From positions 173,465 through 237,464 of the forward strand of contig NZ_BMTT01000012.1 of assembly GCF_014649815.1 (NCBI RefSeq): DNA of 64,000 nucleotides, given 5' to 3'. A program made the position numbers and the translations under genes. Below are positions 35,256-44,262 of the stretch, in pieces (position 1 is the first letter of the stretch; every line of letters starts with the position of its first letter). The notes under the pieces are model-generated. The model saw only the letters and a list, made by a program, of their open reading frames with translations, made no database searches and was not told where the DNA came from. The DNA is from Streptomyces mutabilis (lineage in GTDB: Bacteria > Actinomycetota > Actinomycetes > Streptomycetales > Streptomycetaceae).

Positions 35256-35693
35256 ATGAGTGAAAGGCACCCGACCCGACCTGCCGTCGCCCAGCCCGGT
35301 GCCGACCGGCACCGGCCGTGCAAACCCGCCGAGGCGCGCCGGACCGTCGAACGGGTGGTCACCGAGTGCTGCGGCACCGGCGACCACGCGTCCTGCGACG
35401 CGGCCGCCCTCTCGGACGCCGTGCTGGTCGCCTCGGAACTGACCACCAACGCGATACTGCACGGCGGCGGCGTCACCGACTTCCGCGTCGACGTCGTCGG
35501 ACCCGGCGTCGAGCTGTCGGTCTGCGACCGCAGCCACGACCTTCCGGTGGCCGTGCCGCAGACCGACCCCGAGGGACGCCGCCGCGTCGGCGGCCGGGGC
35601 TGGCCCATCGTCTGCCGGCTGGCCCGTGACGTACGCGTGGCAGACCTTCCGTCGGGAGGCAAGTGCATCACCGTGGTCGTTCCGCTGTCCTGA
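35256..35693 (+). CDS. Anti-sigma-type ATP-binding protein next to sigM
   Basis: A 145-residue RsbW-like ATPase: N box VLVASELTTNAILHGGGVTD, a GHKL core with LSVCDRSHD, and the C-terminal block GGRGWPIVCRLARDV plus GGKCITVVVPLS. Position directly upstream of a SigB-type sigma gene in the same direction (178-bp gap) makes it the likely anti-sigma factor for SigM, though the gap shows a separate promoter region for sigM. ATG 35256 is the only good start. Confidence 0.88.
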   Translation: MSERHPTRPAVAQPGADRHRPCKPAEARRTVERVVTECCGTGDHASCDAAALSDAVLVASELTTNAILHGGGVTDFRVDVVGPGVELSVCDRSHDLPVAVPQTDPEGRRRVGGRGWPIVCRLARDVRVADLPSGGKCITVVVPLS

Positions 35694-35871
35694 GTACTTT
35701 TGCGAAAGCGGAGTTTGTTCCACCGGGGGCAGGGCAGTCGCAAGTTCGTGCTTCGGACCGGAGGCGCAGCAGCGGGAGCGGTATGGCTGCTCGGGCCCTC
35801 CGGGTGAGTGACCCGGCCGGCGCCGTTCCCGCGGAAAGTTCCCCTGAGACCACCGTTCAGGAGCGATCCGC

Positions 35872-36738
35872 ATGCTCATCGAAACATCCACTGCCCGTCC
35901 CGCTACGCCCGAGTCCACCGACACCGCCGCCCCCGCCCGTCGTCGGCACGACGACGCCCCCGACACCACGGCCCTCTTCAGCCGGCTGGCCGGCCTCGAG
36001 GAGGGGCCCGAGCGGGATGCCGTCCGCGACGAACTCGTCACCGCGTGGCTGCCCATGGCCCACCGGATCGCCGGACGCTTCCGCGACCGCGGCGAGTCCA
36101 TCGAGGACCTGCGCCAGGTAGCGGCGCTCGGCCTGGTCAAGGCCATCGACCGCTTCGACCCGGAGCGCGGCGCCTTCGAGAGCTACGCCGTGCCCACCAT
36201 CACCGGCGAGGTCAAGCGACACTTCCGGGACCGGATGTGGGCCCTGCGGGTGCCCCGCCGGGTCCAGGAACTGCGCAACAAGGTGCGGGTGGCGCGGCGC
36301 GAGCTCACGCAGAGCCCCGGCAGCCCCGAACCGTCGGTGGCCGACCTCGCCGCCCACACCGGGCTGACCGAGGAAGAGGTCGGCGCCGGGATGGAGGCGC
36401 TGGAGAGCTTCAGCACCCTGTCGCTGGACGCCGAACTCTCGGCCGGCGACGACGGCTACAGCCTGGCGGACACCCTCGGCGCGGCCGACACCTCGTACGA
36501 CACCGTGATCGACCGCGAATCCGCGAAGGAAGGCCTGCGCAGGCTGCCCGAACGCGAGCGGGCCATCCTCTACATGCGCTTCTTCGAGGACATGACACAA
36601 AGCCGGATAGCCGACCGCCTGGGCATCTCGCAGATGCACGTCTCACGGCTCATCAGCCGCAGCTGCGCCCGCGTGCGGGACGAGGCGATGGGACAGCGGA
36701 CCGGCCACCGGGGCACAGGACGGCCGGTGCGGACCTGA
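35872..36738 (+). CDS. sigM: RNA polymerase sigma factor, SigB/SigF family (SigM-like)
   Basis: A 288-residue group 3 sigma factor: region 2 ESIEDLRQVAALGLVKAIDR and FESYAVPTITGEVKRHFRDR, region 3 RRELTQSPGSPEPSVADLAA, region 4 helix-turn-helix TQSRIADRLGISQMHVSRLI. It would direct a stress regulon. A GTTTGT followed 13-14 nt later by GGGCAG (about 35713-35738) is a candidate SigB-type promoter. ATG 35872 follows GGAG. The name rests on remembered S. coelicolor synteny (SCO7314). A small DUF5133 gene follows. Confidence 0.93.
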   Translation: MLIETSTARPATPESTDTAAPARRRHDDAPDTTALFSRLAGLEEGPERDAVRDELVTAWLPMAHRIAGRFRDRGESIEDLRQVAALGLVKAIDRFDPERGAFESYAVPTITGEVKRHFRDRMWALRVPRRVQELRNKVRVARRELTQSPGSPEPSVADLAAHTGLTEEEVGAGMEALESFSTLSLDAELSAGDDGYSLADTLGAADTSYDTVIDRESAKEGLRRLPERERAILYMRFFEDMTQSRIADRLGISQMHVSRLISRSCARVRDEAMGQRTGHRGTGRPVRT

Positions 36739-36769
36739 CGACCGGGCGACGAAGGAGGAACGGGAACGG

Positions 36770-37003
36770 ATGCTGATGCCCCACCCCGCGGTGCTGCGCG
36801 GACTCCTCGACGAGTACGAGGCGACGGCCCTGCACGAACCCGCCGACGACACGGGCGGACCCGGTCCCCGGACACGGGATCTGGCGTACACGCTGTGCGT
36901 GTCGACCGGCACGCGCGACGTGCGGCATGCCCTGGCGGTCGCCAGGCGGCAACTCGCGGCCCGTCCGGTCCCGGCGCCCGAGCCCGCGGTCGCGGCGGAC
37001 TGA
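36770..37003 (+). CDS. DUF5133 family small protein
   Basis: A 77-residue protein starting MLMPHPAVLRGLLDEYEA, the family hallmark. The central YTLCVSTGTRDVRHALAVAR helix and a Pro/Ala tail complete it. DUF5133 proteins are small actinobacterial proteins of unknown function, often near SigB-type regulators. It is 31 bp after sigM, with GGAGGAA as ribosome-binding site, and is probably the last gene of that unit. Confidence 0.8.
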   Translation: MLMPHPAVLRGLLDEYEATALHEPADDTGGPGPRTRDLAYTLCVSTGTRDVRHALAVARRQLAARPVPAPEPAVAAD

Positions 37004-37025
37004 ACAACGACGAGGACGGCTGGTG

Positions 37026-37071
37026 GCCCGGCTGCCCGCACACCGCCCGGCGGATGTGCGGGCAGCCGGGC
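37026..37071 (+). terminator. Strong 17-bp hairpin after the sigM unit
   Basis: GCCCGGCTGCCCGCACA (37026-37042) and TGTGCGGGCAGCCGGGC (37055-37071) form a perfect 17-bp stem with a 12-nt loop, starting 22 bases after the DUF5133 stop. Confidence 0.75.
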
Positions 37072-37110
37072 TATGTGACGGCATGCCCGGCCTCGGGCGG
37101 CCGGCGGTAG

Positions 37111-37170
37111 GCGAGGCATCAGGGGGGGGGCGAGGCATCAGGGGGGCGAGGCATCGGGGGGCGACGGCAT
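37111..37170. repeat. G-tract minisatellite, about 3.5 units
   Basis: The unit GCGAGGCATC[A/G] plus a G-run is repeated with different G-run lengths, giving units at 37111-37129, 37130-37145 and 37146-37160, then a partial GCGACGGCAT (37161-37170). The longest run is nine G. It lies 90 bp upstream of the DUF1206 gene, inside its leader or promoter region, where slippage could vary spacing. Confidence 0.7.
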
Positions 37171-37259
37171 GCCGGGCACCGGGCGGCCGGAGATGGCCGA
37201 ACACCGGGGTGTGCGGCCGGTGAGCCGGGGCATTCGCTGTCCCGGAGGGGAGGCTCACG

Positions 37260-38093
37260 ATGAACGCACGTGTTCTCGCACATGCCGGCCGCGGCCGGGC
37301 CCGCCGGGCCGCGAACGGCTCGACCGCCGAGGGGGCCGCCCGGGCGGGACTCACCGCCCGCGGCGTCATCTACCTGCTGGTGGGTGTCCTGGCGCTGCAG
37401 ATAGCCTTCGGCACCGGCGACCGGCAGGCGGACCGGGGCGGTGCCCTGGCCGAGCTGGCGGACAAGCCGTTCGGCGCCGTACTGCTGTGGGCGCTGGGCA
37501 TCGGGCTCGTCGGCATGGCCCTGTGGCGGTTGTCCGAGGCGCTCTTCGGGGTCACGGGCAAGGACGGGCGCACCGCGAGGAAGCGGCTGCCGGCCGCCGC
37601 CCGGTGCGTGTTCTACGCGTTCGTCGCCTATTCCGTCCTGGCCTTCGCGGCGGGCTCCGGCGGCGGCGGGTCCAGCGACCGGCAGTCCCGGGACGTCACG
37701 GCCAAGGTGATGGAGATGCCCGCCGGGCAGTGGCTCGTGGGCCTGGCCGGTACCGGCGTAGTGGTCGCCGGCGTCGTGATCGCCGTACAGGCACTGCGCC
37801 GCAGCTACCACAAGAAGCTGAAGCTCGGCGAGCTGAACCCCCGGACCCGGAGGCTGGTCGACGTCGCCGGCGTCGGCGGGGGAGCGGCACGCGGAATCGT
37901 CTTCGCCGTGGCGGGCGGCTTCGCCGTACGCGCCGCCGTCGACTACGAACCCGACAAGACCAAAGGCCTCGACGACACCCTGCGCTCCTTCGCCGATACC
38001 CCGCTCGGCCCCTGGCTGCTGGTCCTCGTCGCCGCGGGTCTCGTGCTGTTCGGCGTCTTCTCCTTCGCCCTCGCACGCTGGCGCCGGGTCTGA
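37260..38093 (+). CDS. DUF1206 family membrane protein
   Basis: A 277-residue membrane protein with about six transmembrane segments arranged as three similar pairs. The repeats read ARAGLTARGVIYLLVGVLAL, AAARCVFYAFVAYSVLAFA and GGAARGIVFAVAGGFAVRAA, each opening with a G/A-R-G/C-[IV] turn. Function is unknown. ATG 37260 has a GGAGGGGAGG ribosome-binding site. It is followed by a small acidic protein on the same strand, 28 bp away. Confidence 0.88.
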   Translation: MNARVLAHAGRGRARRAANGSTAEGAARAGLTARGVIYLLVGVLALQIAFGTGDRQADRGGALAELADKPFGAVLLWALGIGLVGMALWRLSEALFGVTGKDGRTARKRLPAAARCVFYAFVAYSVLAFAAGSGGGGSSDRQSRDVTAKVMEMPAGQWLVGLAGTGVVVAGVVIAVQALRRSYHKKLKLGELNPRTRRLVDVAGVGGGAARGIVFAVAGGFAVRAAVDYEPDKTKGLDDTLRSFADTPLGPWLLVLVAAGLVLFGVFSFALARWRRV

Positions 38094-38121
38094 GCCGCGC
38101 TGCACGGGGAACACGGGGCGA

Positions 38122-38556
38122 ATGAACGAACACGAGATTCCTCCGCCGGACGGACGTCCCGTGGACGTCTACCTCGACCTCCTGCGAGTGCGCATGGAGA
38201 ACGACGACTACCAGCTGCTGCTCAGCGTGGTCGAACCGGTCCTCCAGGCCATCGACGAGCACCAGATGCCCACCATCGACTTCTCCCTGGACGGGGACAA
38301 CGCCGAGGCGCTGCCCCAGGAGATCAGGGACGAGGCCGCCCTGGTCATCGCCACCGCGGTCACCGGCCGGCTGGACAACGAGGTCGTCGAGATCAGTACC
38401 GACGAGACCGGCCCGGTCCGGGTCGTCACCGACGCGGCCACCGCCTCCGATCCCGAGCGCCTCGGCGAGATCGCCGACTACCTCAAGGAACGCCACAAGC
38501 AGAACGAGGAACTGCGCGGCATAGCCGAGGCGAGCGGCCTGCCCAGCGACTTCTGA
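38122..38556 (+). CDS. Hypothetical acidic protein
   Basis: A 144-residue acidic soluble protein: helix YLDLLRVRMENDDYQLLLSV, a beta stretch IDFSLDGDNAEALPQEIRDE, and a C-terminal helix RLGEIADYLKERHKQNEELR. No family is recognised. It is probably co-transcribed with the DUF1206 gene and converges on the FUSC gene, 3 bp apart. Confidence 0.7.
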   Translation: MNEHEIPPPDGRPVDVYLDLLRVRMENDDYQLLLSVVEPVLQAIDEHQMPTIDFSLDGDNAEALPQEIRDEAALVIATAVTGRLDNEVVEISTDETGPVRVVTDAATASDPERLGEIADYLKERHKQNEELRGIAEASGLPSDF

Positions 38557-38559
38557 CCG

Positions 38560-40818
38560 TCACCGCTCGGGCGTCGCCACGGGCACGCCGAGCGGCCGGG
38601 CCAAGCCGACCACCGCCTCGTCCAGACGCTCCAGGTGCCGCAGTACCCGCCCGGTGATCCTGCCGTACCGCGGCACCCCGCCCGCCTCGAACTGCAGCAG
38701 CGAGGCGATGCTGGGCCCGGTCTCCACGCCCTTGTCGGCGTCCTCGTCGGCGACGTGCGCGGCGATCGCCTCGATGTTGCGCACCGTGCGCCGCACCGCG
38801 CCGCGCAGCCGCGGGTCCGCCGCGATCGAGGGGTGGGTGGGCAGCAGCTCGGCGGTCGCGGCCAGGGACCGGGCGTGGTACGCGCACGTCTCCAGCAGCG
38901 CCACCACGTACTGGGCGGTGTCGCGGCGGGCCCGCAGCGGGGTGATCGGATGCGTCAGCGGCTGGGTGGCGGCCCGCAGGTCGCCCAGCGCCTGGTCCAG
39001 GTCCCGCGCCTTGTCAAGCAGATCGGCCGCCGGCCCGCCGCTGAGCTGGTCCACGGCCCCCTCGGTGACGTCGGTGAGCCGTTCCAGCACCGTACCGAGC
39101 AGTTCGTTCGTGCGGCGGTCGGTCCGTATCGGGAGCACCAGCGCCGCCGCTACGATCCCGCAGGCCGCGCCGAGCGCCGTCTCCTCGATGCGCAGCAGCA
39201 GCACCGACAGGCTGTAGGTGTGCAGCAGCGTGTACAGGAGCCCGAGCATCGCGGTCACGAAGAACGACATCAGCGTGTAGGACAGCGGCGCCGTGTAGAA
39301 CATCGCGAAAATCAGCAGCAGCACCAGCCCGAACGCGACCCAGGTGTGGTCGCCCACCACGCCGGCCAGCCCGATACCGGCCACCGCCCCGAGCAGGGTG
39401 CCCAGCACCCGGCGGTAGCCCTTGACGAGGATCTCACCGGTGGACGCCGTGTTCAGGAAGACGATCCAGCACGCGAGCACCGCCCAGTACCAGCGCTGCG
39501 AGGACAGGAACTCACCGCCGACGATGGCCAGCGAGGACCCCACCGAGACCTGCACCGCGGCCCGCGTGGTGGGGCGCCGCAGCCCGGTCGGCTCGTCCTT
39601 CTCCGCTTCCTCCTCACCGGCGTCGATGGCGGCGTCCTCGGCGTCCAGCTCCTCCCGGGACCTGGTGGTCGCGGGCGTGTCGTCGGACTCGTCCTGCGGC
39701 CCGTCCAGGGCGATTCGTAGGCCCATGACCGCTCGCGCGGTCTCACCGATGCCGCGGAACACGTCCTGGACGGCCGGGATCGCCTCCGGCAGGTTCTCCT
39801 CGTCGCGATAACCGAGCAGCCGGTTGCGCAGGTGGGACAGTGCCGTGCCGCGCGCCTCGGCGGGCGGCCGCAGCACCAGGGTGCGCAGCGCCCCCAAGTC
39901 CCGGCGCAGGATTTCCGTGGCTTCGCCGGGCGCCGGTGAGCTGCCCACGGACGGCGCCGGCGCCCCCGGCAGGTGCAGGGTCAGGGTGTCCGCCCGCTCG
40001 GCGCTGCGCGCGGTCAGCAGCAGCAGGCCCAGCCGCTCGGCGGCGATCTCGGCGTCCGCGATGCGCCGCTGCACCAGCCGCGCCGTGGACGCGTCCGGGG
40101 TGCCGTCCTCCAGCCGGGACTGGATCATCAGGGCCGTCTCGTGCAGGCGCGCGGTGCCGTCCCGCAGGTGCTCCAGCGTCCGGTCGATCCCGCCCGGCCC
40201 CGCGTCGAGCAGCTCGATCTGCGTGGCCATCAGCTGGGCCAGCCGCGCGCGAAAGGCCTGCCGCAGCCGCTGGAGGATGCCCGCCGGTGTCGCGGGCACC
40301 ACGGCGAAGCGCACCACCGCACTGCACACGAACGCCACCGCTATGGCGCCCAGCAGCCCCGGCAGCACCGACGGGTCGGCGCCGACGAACAGGGAGACGA
40401 AGTAGACCTGGAAACCGATCAGCCCGAGCGCCGTGCCGCGGTCGCCGAACCGCCTCACGAAAACGGCGAAGAAGATGAGGACGACGAAGAAGACGTCGCC
40501 GATGACCATCCGTGAGGTGAGCAGCGAACTGACCGACACCGAGGCCAGGGCGACGGGCAGGCCCAGGGCCAGGGTGACCGCTTGCGCACCGAGCTCCTTC
40601 TCCCGGATGGCGAAGGTGGCGACCATCGCCGCCATGGCGCCCGCCACCAGGTGGGGGACGTCCGCGCCGAACACGGCGAGCACACCCAGTGCCAGCGCGA
40701 TGGCCCCGACCGTCCGCAGGCCCGCCGTGAGCCGCAGCAGCCCGGGGTCGGACGCGGCGACGCGGTCCCGCAGCCGTGTCCGCACCGAGCGCCCCGCCGC
40801 CTTCACGCCGCCGTACAC
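38560..40818 (-). CDS. FUSC-family (aromatic acid exporter-like) membrane protein
   Basis: A 752-residue protein with two similar membrane blocks, each about six helices: the first from LRTVGAIALALGVLAVFGAD to RFAVVPAT, the second from RAAVQVSVGSSLAIVGGEFL to LALVLPIRTDRRTNELLG. A long cytoplasmic helical region lies after each. This matches the FUSC/YccS/AaeB architecture for efflux of aromatic acids or similar compounds. GTG 40818 abuts a GGGAGA, so GTG 40806 may be the real start. Confidence 0.88.
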   Translation of the reverse strand: MYGGVKAAGRSVRTRLRDRVAASDPGLLRLTAGLRTVGAIALALGVLAVFGADVPHLVAGAMAAMVATFAIREKELGAQAVTLALGLPVALASVSVSSLLTSRMVIGDVFFVVLIFFAVFVRRFGDRGTALGLIGFQVYFVSLFVGADPSVLPGLLGAIAVAFVCSAVVRFAVVPATPAGILQRLRQAFRARLAQLMATQIELLDAGPGGIDRTLEHLRDGTARLHETALMIQSRLEDGTPDASTARLVQRRIADAEIAAERLGLLLLTARSAERADTLTLHLPGAPAPSVGSSPAPGEATEILRRDLGALRTLVLRPPAEARGTALSHLRNRLLGYRDEENLPEAIPAVQDVFRGIGETARAVMGLRIALDGPQDESDDTPATTRSREELDAEDAAIDAGEEEAEKDEPTGLRRPTTRAAVQVSVGSSLAIVGGEFLSSQRWYWAVLACWIVFLNTASTGEILVKGYRRVLGTLLGAVAGIGLAGVVGDHTWVAFGLVLLLIFAMFYTAPLSYTLMSFFVTAMLGLLYTLLHTYSLSVLLLRIEETALGAACGIVAAALVLPIRTDRRTNELLGTVLERLTDVTEGAVDQLSGGPAADLLDKARDLDQALGDLRAATQPLTHPITPLRARRDTAQYVVALLETCAYHARSLAATAELLPTHPSIAADPRLRGAVRRTVRNIEAIAAHVADEDADKGVETGPSIASLLQFEAGGVPRYGRITGRVLRHLERLDEAVVGLARPLGVPVATPER

Positions 40819-40908
40819 TCTCCCGACTCACACGCCCGACTCCCGGCCGGTTCACGCCGAGATCCACTTCTCAGGATGTCATGCCGCGCGCCCGTCCCCT
40901 CCATGGGG

Positions 40909-42285
40909 TCACAGCCGGGCCGCGCCCGCCTCCCCGACGCGCTCCCGCACCTGTTCCGGCGTCAGATAGGCGTCGGTGTACTCGAAGTCCCTCAGCTTGG
41001 CCGGCTTGCGGGCCTGGAAGCCGGTGCGCACGAAATCGTCGCCCGCGAGCGCGTTGAGCGCCCAGTTGGTCGCCACCCGGGCCTTCGCCACGCCCGTGCG
41101 CAGCGCCGACCAATGGTAGCCGCGGGCCACGGCCTGGGCCGGCAGGCCCCTCAGCTCGACGCCGAGAGGCTTGGAGACCGCGTCGGCGCCGCCGAGGTCG
41201 ACGACGAGACCCAGGTCCTTGTGGACGTAGGGCCGCATCGGCTGGTTGCGCAGGGTGGCGATGATGTTCTCGGCGACGTGCCGGCCCTGCCGCATGGCGT
41301 GCTGGGCGGTGGGCGGGCAGACGGCGCCCTCCTGGCCCTGGGCGAGGTCGGGCACGGCGGCGGAGTCGCCGAGTGCGAACACCCCGTCGTGGTCGGGCAG
41401 GCACATCTCGGCGGTGACCGCCAGCCGTCCCTTGACGGTCTCCGCGCCGAGCGTGGCGATCAGCGGGCTCGCCACCACCCCGGCGGTCCAGATCAGCGTG
41501 CGGGTGGGCACGACGCGGCCGTTGGTGAAGGTGACCTCCTCGGGCCCGGCCTTCTCGATGGAGACGCCCAGCGAGATCTCGATGCCGCGCCGGGTGAGCA
41601 CCTCCTGCGCGTCGCGTCCGAGCTTCTCGCCGAGCTCCGGCATCAGCTTCGGCGCGATGTCGATCAGGTGCCACTTGATCAGGCCCGGGTCGAGCCGGTT
41701 GTAGCGCTTGACGGCCGCGTGCGTCAGCCGCTGCAGACAGGCCGCGGTCTCGGTGCCCGCGTAACCGCCGCCGACCACCACGAACTGCAGTCGCGAGGCG
41801 CGCTCCACCGGGTCCTGGCTGGCGTCGGCGAGGTCGAGCTGGGCGATGACGTGGTCGCGGATGTACGCGGCCTCCGCCAGCGTCTTCATGCCGAACGCGT
41901 GGTCGGTCAGGCCCGGGATGTCGAAGGTACGGGTGATGCTCCCGGGTGCCAGCACGATGTAGTCGTAGGGCTCGTTGACGATCTGGTCGGTGATGGTGCG
42001 CACCACGCACACCTTCGCCTTGAGGTCCACTCCGATGGCGCCGCCCGGGATGATCCGGGTCCGGTACTTGCTGCTGCGGCGCAGGGACAGCGCGATCGAC
42101 TGGGGAGTCAGCACACCGGAGGCCACCTGGGGCAGCAGCGGCAGATAAAGCTGGTAGGAGAACGGTGTCACCAGAGTGATCTCGGCCTCCCCGGGCGAGA
42201 GCCTGCGCTCCAGACGACGGACGCACTCCACGCCGGCGAAACCTGCGCCGACCACCAGGATCCTGGGTCGTGTCACGGTGTTCAT
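40909..42285 (-). CDS. Type II NADH dehydrogenase (Ndh)
   Basis: A 458-residue FAD enzyme passing electrons from NADH to quinone without pumping protons. Two dinucleotide folds are visible: VVGAGFAGVECVRRLE (FAD) and VVVGGGYAGTETAACL (NADH). Further motifs are TPFSYQLYLPLLPQVASG, GDSAAVPDLAQGQEGAVCPP and AQHAMRQG, typical of Ndh. The C-terminal part should sit on the membrane. ATG 42285 abuts the AAAGGG purine run; GTG 42276 has better spacing. It lies downstream of no obvious operon partner. Confidence 0.9.
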   Translation of the reverse strand: MNTVTRPRILVVGAGFAGVECVRRLERRLSPGEAEITLVTPFSYQLYLPLLPQVASGVLTPQSIALSLRRSSKYRTRIIPGGAIGVDLKAKVCVVRTITDQIVNEPYDYIVLAPGSITRTFDIPGLTDHAFGMKTLAEAAYIRDHVIAQLDLADASQDPVERASRLQFVVVGGGYAGTETAACLQRLTHAAVKRYNRLDPGLIKWHLIDIAPKLMPELGEKLGRDAQEVLTRRGIEISLGVSIEKAGPEEVTFTNGRVVPTRTLIWTAGVVASPLIATLGAETVKGRLAVTAEMCLPDHDGVFALGDSAAVPDLAQGQEGAVCPPTAQHAMRQGRHVAENIIATLRNQPMRPYVHKDLGLVVDLGGADAVSKPLGVELRGLPAQAVARGYHWSALRTGVAKARVATNWALNALAGDDFVRTGFQARKPAKLRDFEYTDAYLTPEQVRERVGEAGAARL

Positions 42286-42522
42286 CCCTTTCTGCGGCTC
42301 CAGGCGGTCTGCCGCGAACGCCGTTCGCCTGCCCCTGGATCGCTGTTTCGCACCTCGTCGATCCCATCGCGCCCGCCCTGATTCGGCCAGCCGGGCGCGG
42401 CAGGCAGGCGACACATCATGATCACCACCATGCCCCGCCCCGGCCCGGAGCGCACCGGGCGGAAGTGAACGGGCGGGAACTTTCCCGTGGGCGAGTGGTG
42501 CCCGGCCGAGCCGGGAACGGCG

Positions 42523-44262
42523 TCAGCGGGTGCCGCGGAGGTGGCAGAGCAGCAGGCAGACGTCGTCGTCCCGCTCCGAGTCGCTGAGCAACGGACTCAG
42601 GATGCCGTCCGCCGCACCCTCCAGGTCCGCCTCCAGCGCCGCCGGACCGAACGACCCGAGCGTCTCGGCCAGCCGCGCGATGCCTGGGTCTATGCCGAGG
42701 GCGCGCCGCTCCACCAGGCCGTCCGTGTACAGGGCGAGCGTCGAACCCGGCGCCAAGGGCACCGTGTGGTCGGCGATCTCCTGCTTCAACGGGATGCCGA
42801 GCATCGCGCCCGGCTTGGCGTCCAGGGTCTGGACCCGTCCGTCCGGGGTACGCAGCACAGGCGGCGGATGGCCGGCGGCGGCCCACGTCAGTGTGGGTTC
42901 GTCGGGGTGGAAGCGGGCGATGACGGCCGTGGCGAACAGGTCGGGCTGGAGGTGGTGCAGGAACGTGTGGAGCCGGGTCAGGAGCCGGCCGGGGCTGCCG
43001 CCGTCCACGGCGTAGGCCCGCAGCGCCGTACGCAACTGACTCATCATCACAGCCGCGCGCAGTCCGTGCCCGGTCACGTCGCCGACCACGGCGATGACGC
43101 CGCCGTCGGGCTGGCGGAACGCGTCGTACCAGTCGCCGCCGATGTTCAGCCCGTGGGTGGCCGGGAGATAACGCGCCGCCATGGCGAGTCCCGGCGGGGC
43201 GGGCAGCTCCGTGAGCAGGGCCCGCTGCAGCGTCTCCGCGATGTCGCGGTTGTGCTGGTATCGCTGGGCGTGGTCGATCGCGATGCTCGCCCGCCGGGTC
43301 AGCTCGATCAGCATCACCGCGTCGTCCGGGTCCCAGCGCTCCCCGGGCGGGGAGAGGGTCACCACGCCCAGCGGAGCCTGCCGCGTGGGCAGCGGGATGC
43401 AGAACAGGGGGCGCTCCGGGTCCAGCGCCGAGGGCGGCTGGTCGTCGACTCCGGGCAGGTTGCCCGGATGCGGGGCGGCGTACTGCGGCCGGCCGGTGCG
43501 GGCGGCGACCACGGCGGCGGCCGGGTGGGCGGGGCCCGGCCGGTCGCCGTCCTGGTCGAACAGCCAGACGTCGACGCTCCTGGCGTACTCGGGCACCAGC
43601 AGCTCCGGCAGCCGGCGCACGATCTCGTGATGGTCCAGGGACGCGGTCAGCACGGCGCTCGCGTCCGCCAGGAAGGTCAGCCTGCGCCGGGCGTTCTCCG
43701 CCTCCGTGCGCGCCTTGCGTTCGGCGGCGAACGCCTCCCGCTGGGCACGCCCGGCGGCGTCCAGCTCGGCGTGCAGGGCCACGACGCCCTGGTTGGTCTG
43801 CTGCAGCTCCTCGCGGTGGAAGTCGACCAGGTGCTCCTGCTCGGTGAGCCGGTCCAGGACCAGCACCGTGTCCTCGTCGGCCCCCAACAGGGCCTCGGCC
43901 AGCGCGGCCGGGTCGTCCGGCGTGACGTCCGCGTCGGCCGTGGGCACCGCTTCCGGGCAGGGCACCGTCACCCGCCACGGCGGCTGACCGGCGGCCGCGG
44001 CGTCGCGCGACGGCGTCACCACGGCGTGCAGCACCCCTTGTCCGGCCTCCACCTCAGCGGTGGCGGGGGAGGCCGTGCCCGCCTCCAGCGTGAGCCGCCA
44101 GGTACCGCCCTTGGTCAGGCACAGCCGCAGCTGCGCGCCGAGCGAGGACAGCAGCCGGGCGCGCTCCAGGGGCGGCACGCCGTAGGCCGCGGCCAGACGC
44201 GCGGTGGCGATGCGCGCCCGCGCCGCGTCGGTGATGTCGGTGATCTGCCAGGTGCGGGTCAT
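42523..44262 (-). CDS. GAF/PP2C (SpoIIE-type) phosphatase of the stressosome operon
   Basis: A 579-residue signalling phosphatase. An N-terminal part resembling a degenerate GHKL ATPase is followed by a coiled coil (FHREELQQTNQGVVALHAEL), a GAF sensor (about 190-345) and an RsbU-like PP2C domain (about 355-575) with metal sites GGDWYDAF, VVGDVTGHG, LYTDGLVERR and DDDVCLLL. It would dephosphorylate a STAS anti-anti-sigma factor to free a SigB-type sigma. The ATG overlaps the stop of the RsbT-X fusion gene, so it is the output end of the operon, in the RsbU position. Confidence 0.92.
   Translation of the reverse strand: MTRTWQITDITDAARARIATARLAAAYGVPPLERARLLSSLGAQLRLCLTKGGTWRLTLEAGTASPATAEVEAGQGVLHAVVTPSRDAAAAGQPPWRVTVPCPEAVPTADADVTPDDPAALAEALLGADEDTVLVLDRLTEQEHLVDFHREELQQTNQGVVALHAELDAAGRAQREAFAAERKARTEAENARRRLTFLADASAVLTASLDHHEIVRRLPELLVPEYARSVDVWLFDQDGDRPGPAHPAAAVVAARTGRPQYAAPHPGNLPGVDDQPPSALDPERPLFCIPLPTRQAPLGVVTLSPPGERWDPDDAVMLIELTRRASIAIDHAQRYQHNRDIAETLQRALLTELPAPPGLAMAARYLPATHGLNIGGDWYDAFRQPDGGVIAVVGDVTGHGLRAAVMMSQLRTALRAYAVDGGSPGRLLTRLHTFLHHLQPDLFATAVIARFHPDEPTLTWAAAGHPPPVLRTPDGRVQTLDAKPGAMLGIPLKQEIADHTVPLAPGSTLALYTDGLVERRALGIDPGIARLAETLGSFGPAALEADLEGAADGILSPLLSDSERDDDVCLLLCHLRGTR

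Noticed and set aside
37111-37170. Short repeats considered as a CRISPR array
   Set aside because: Units are 15-19 bp with no spacers and end in G-runs; there are no cas genes in the window.
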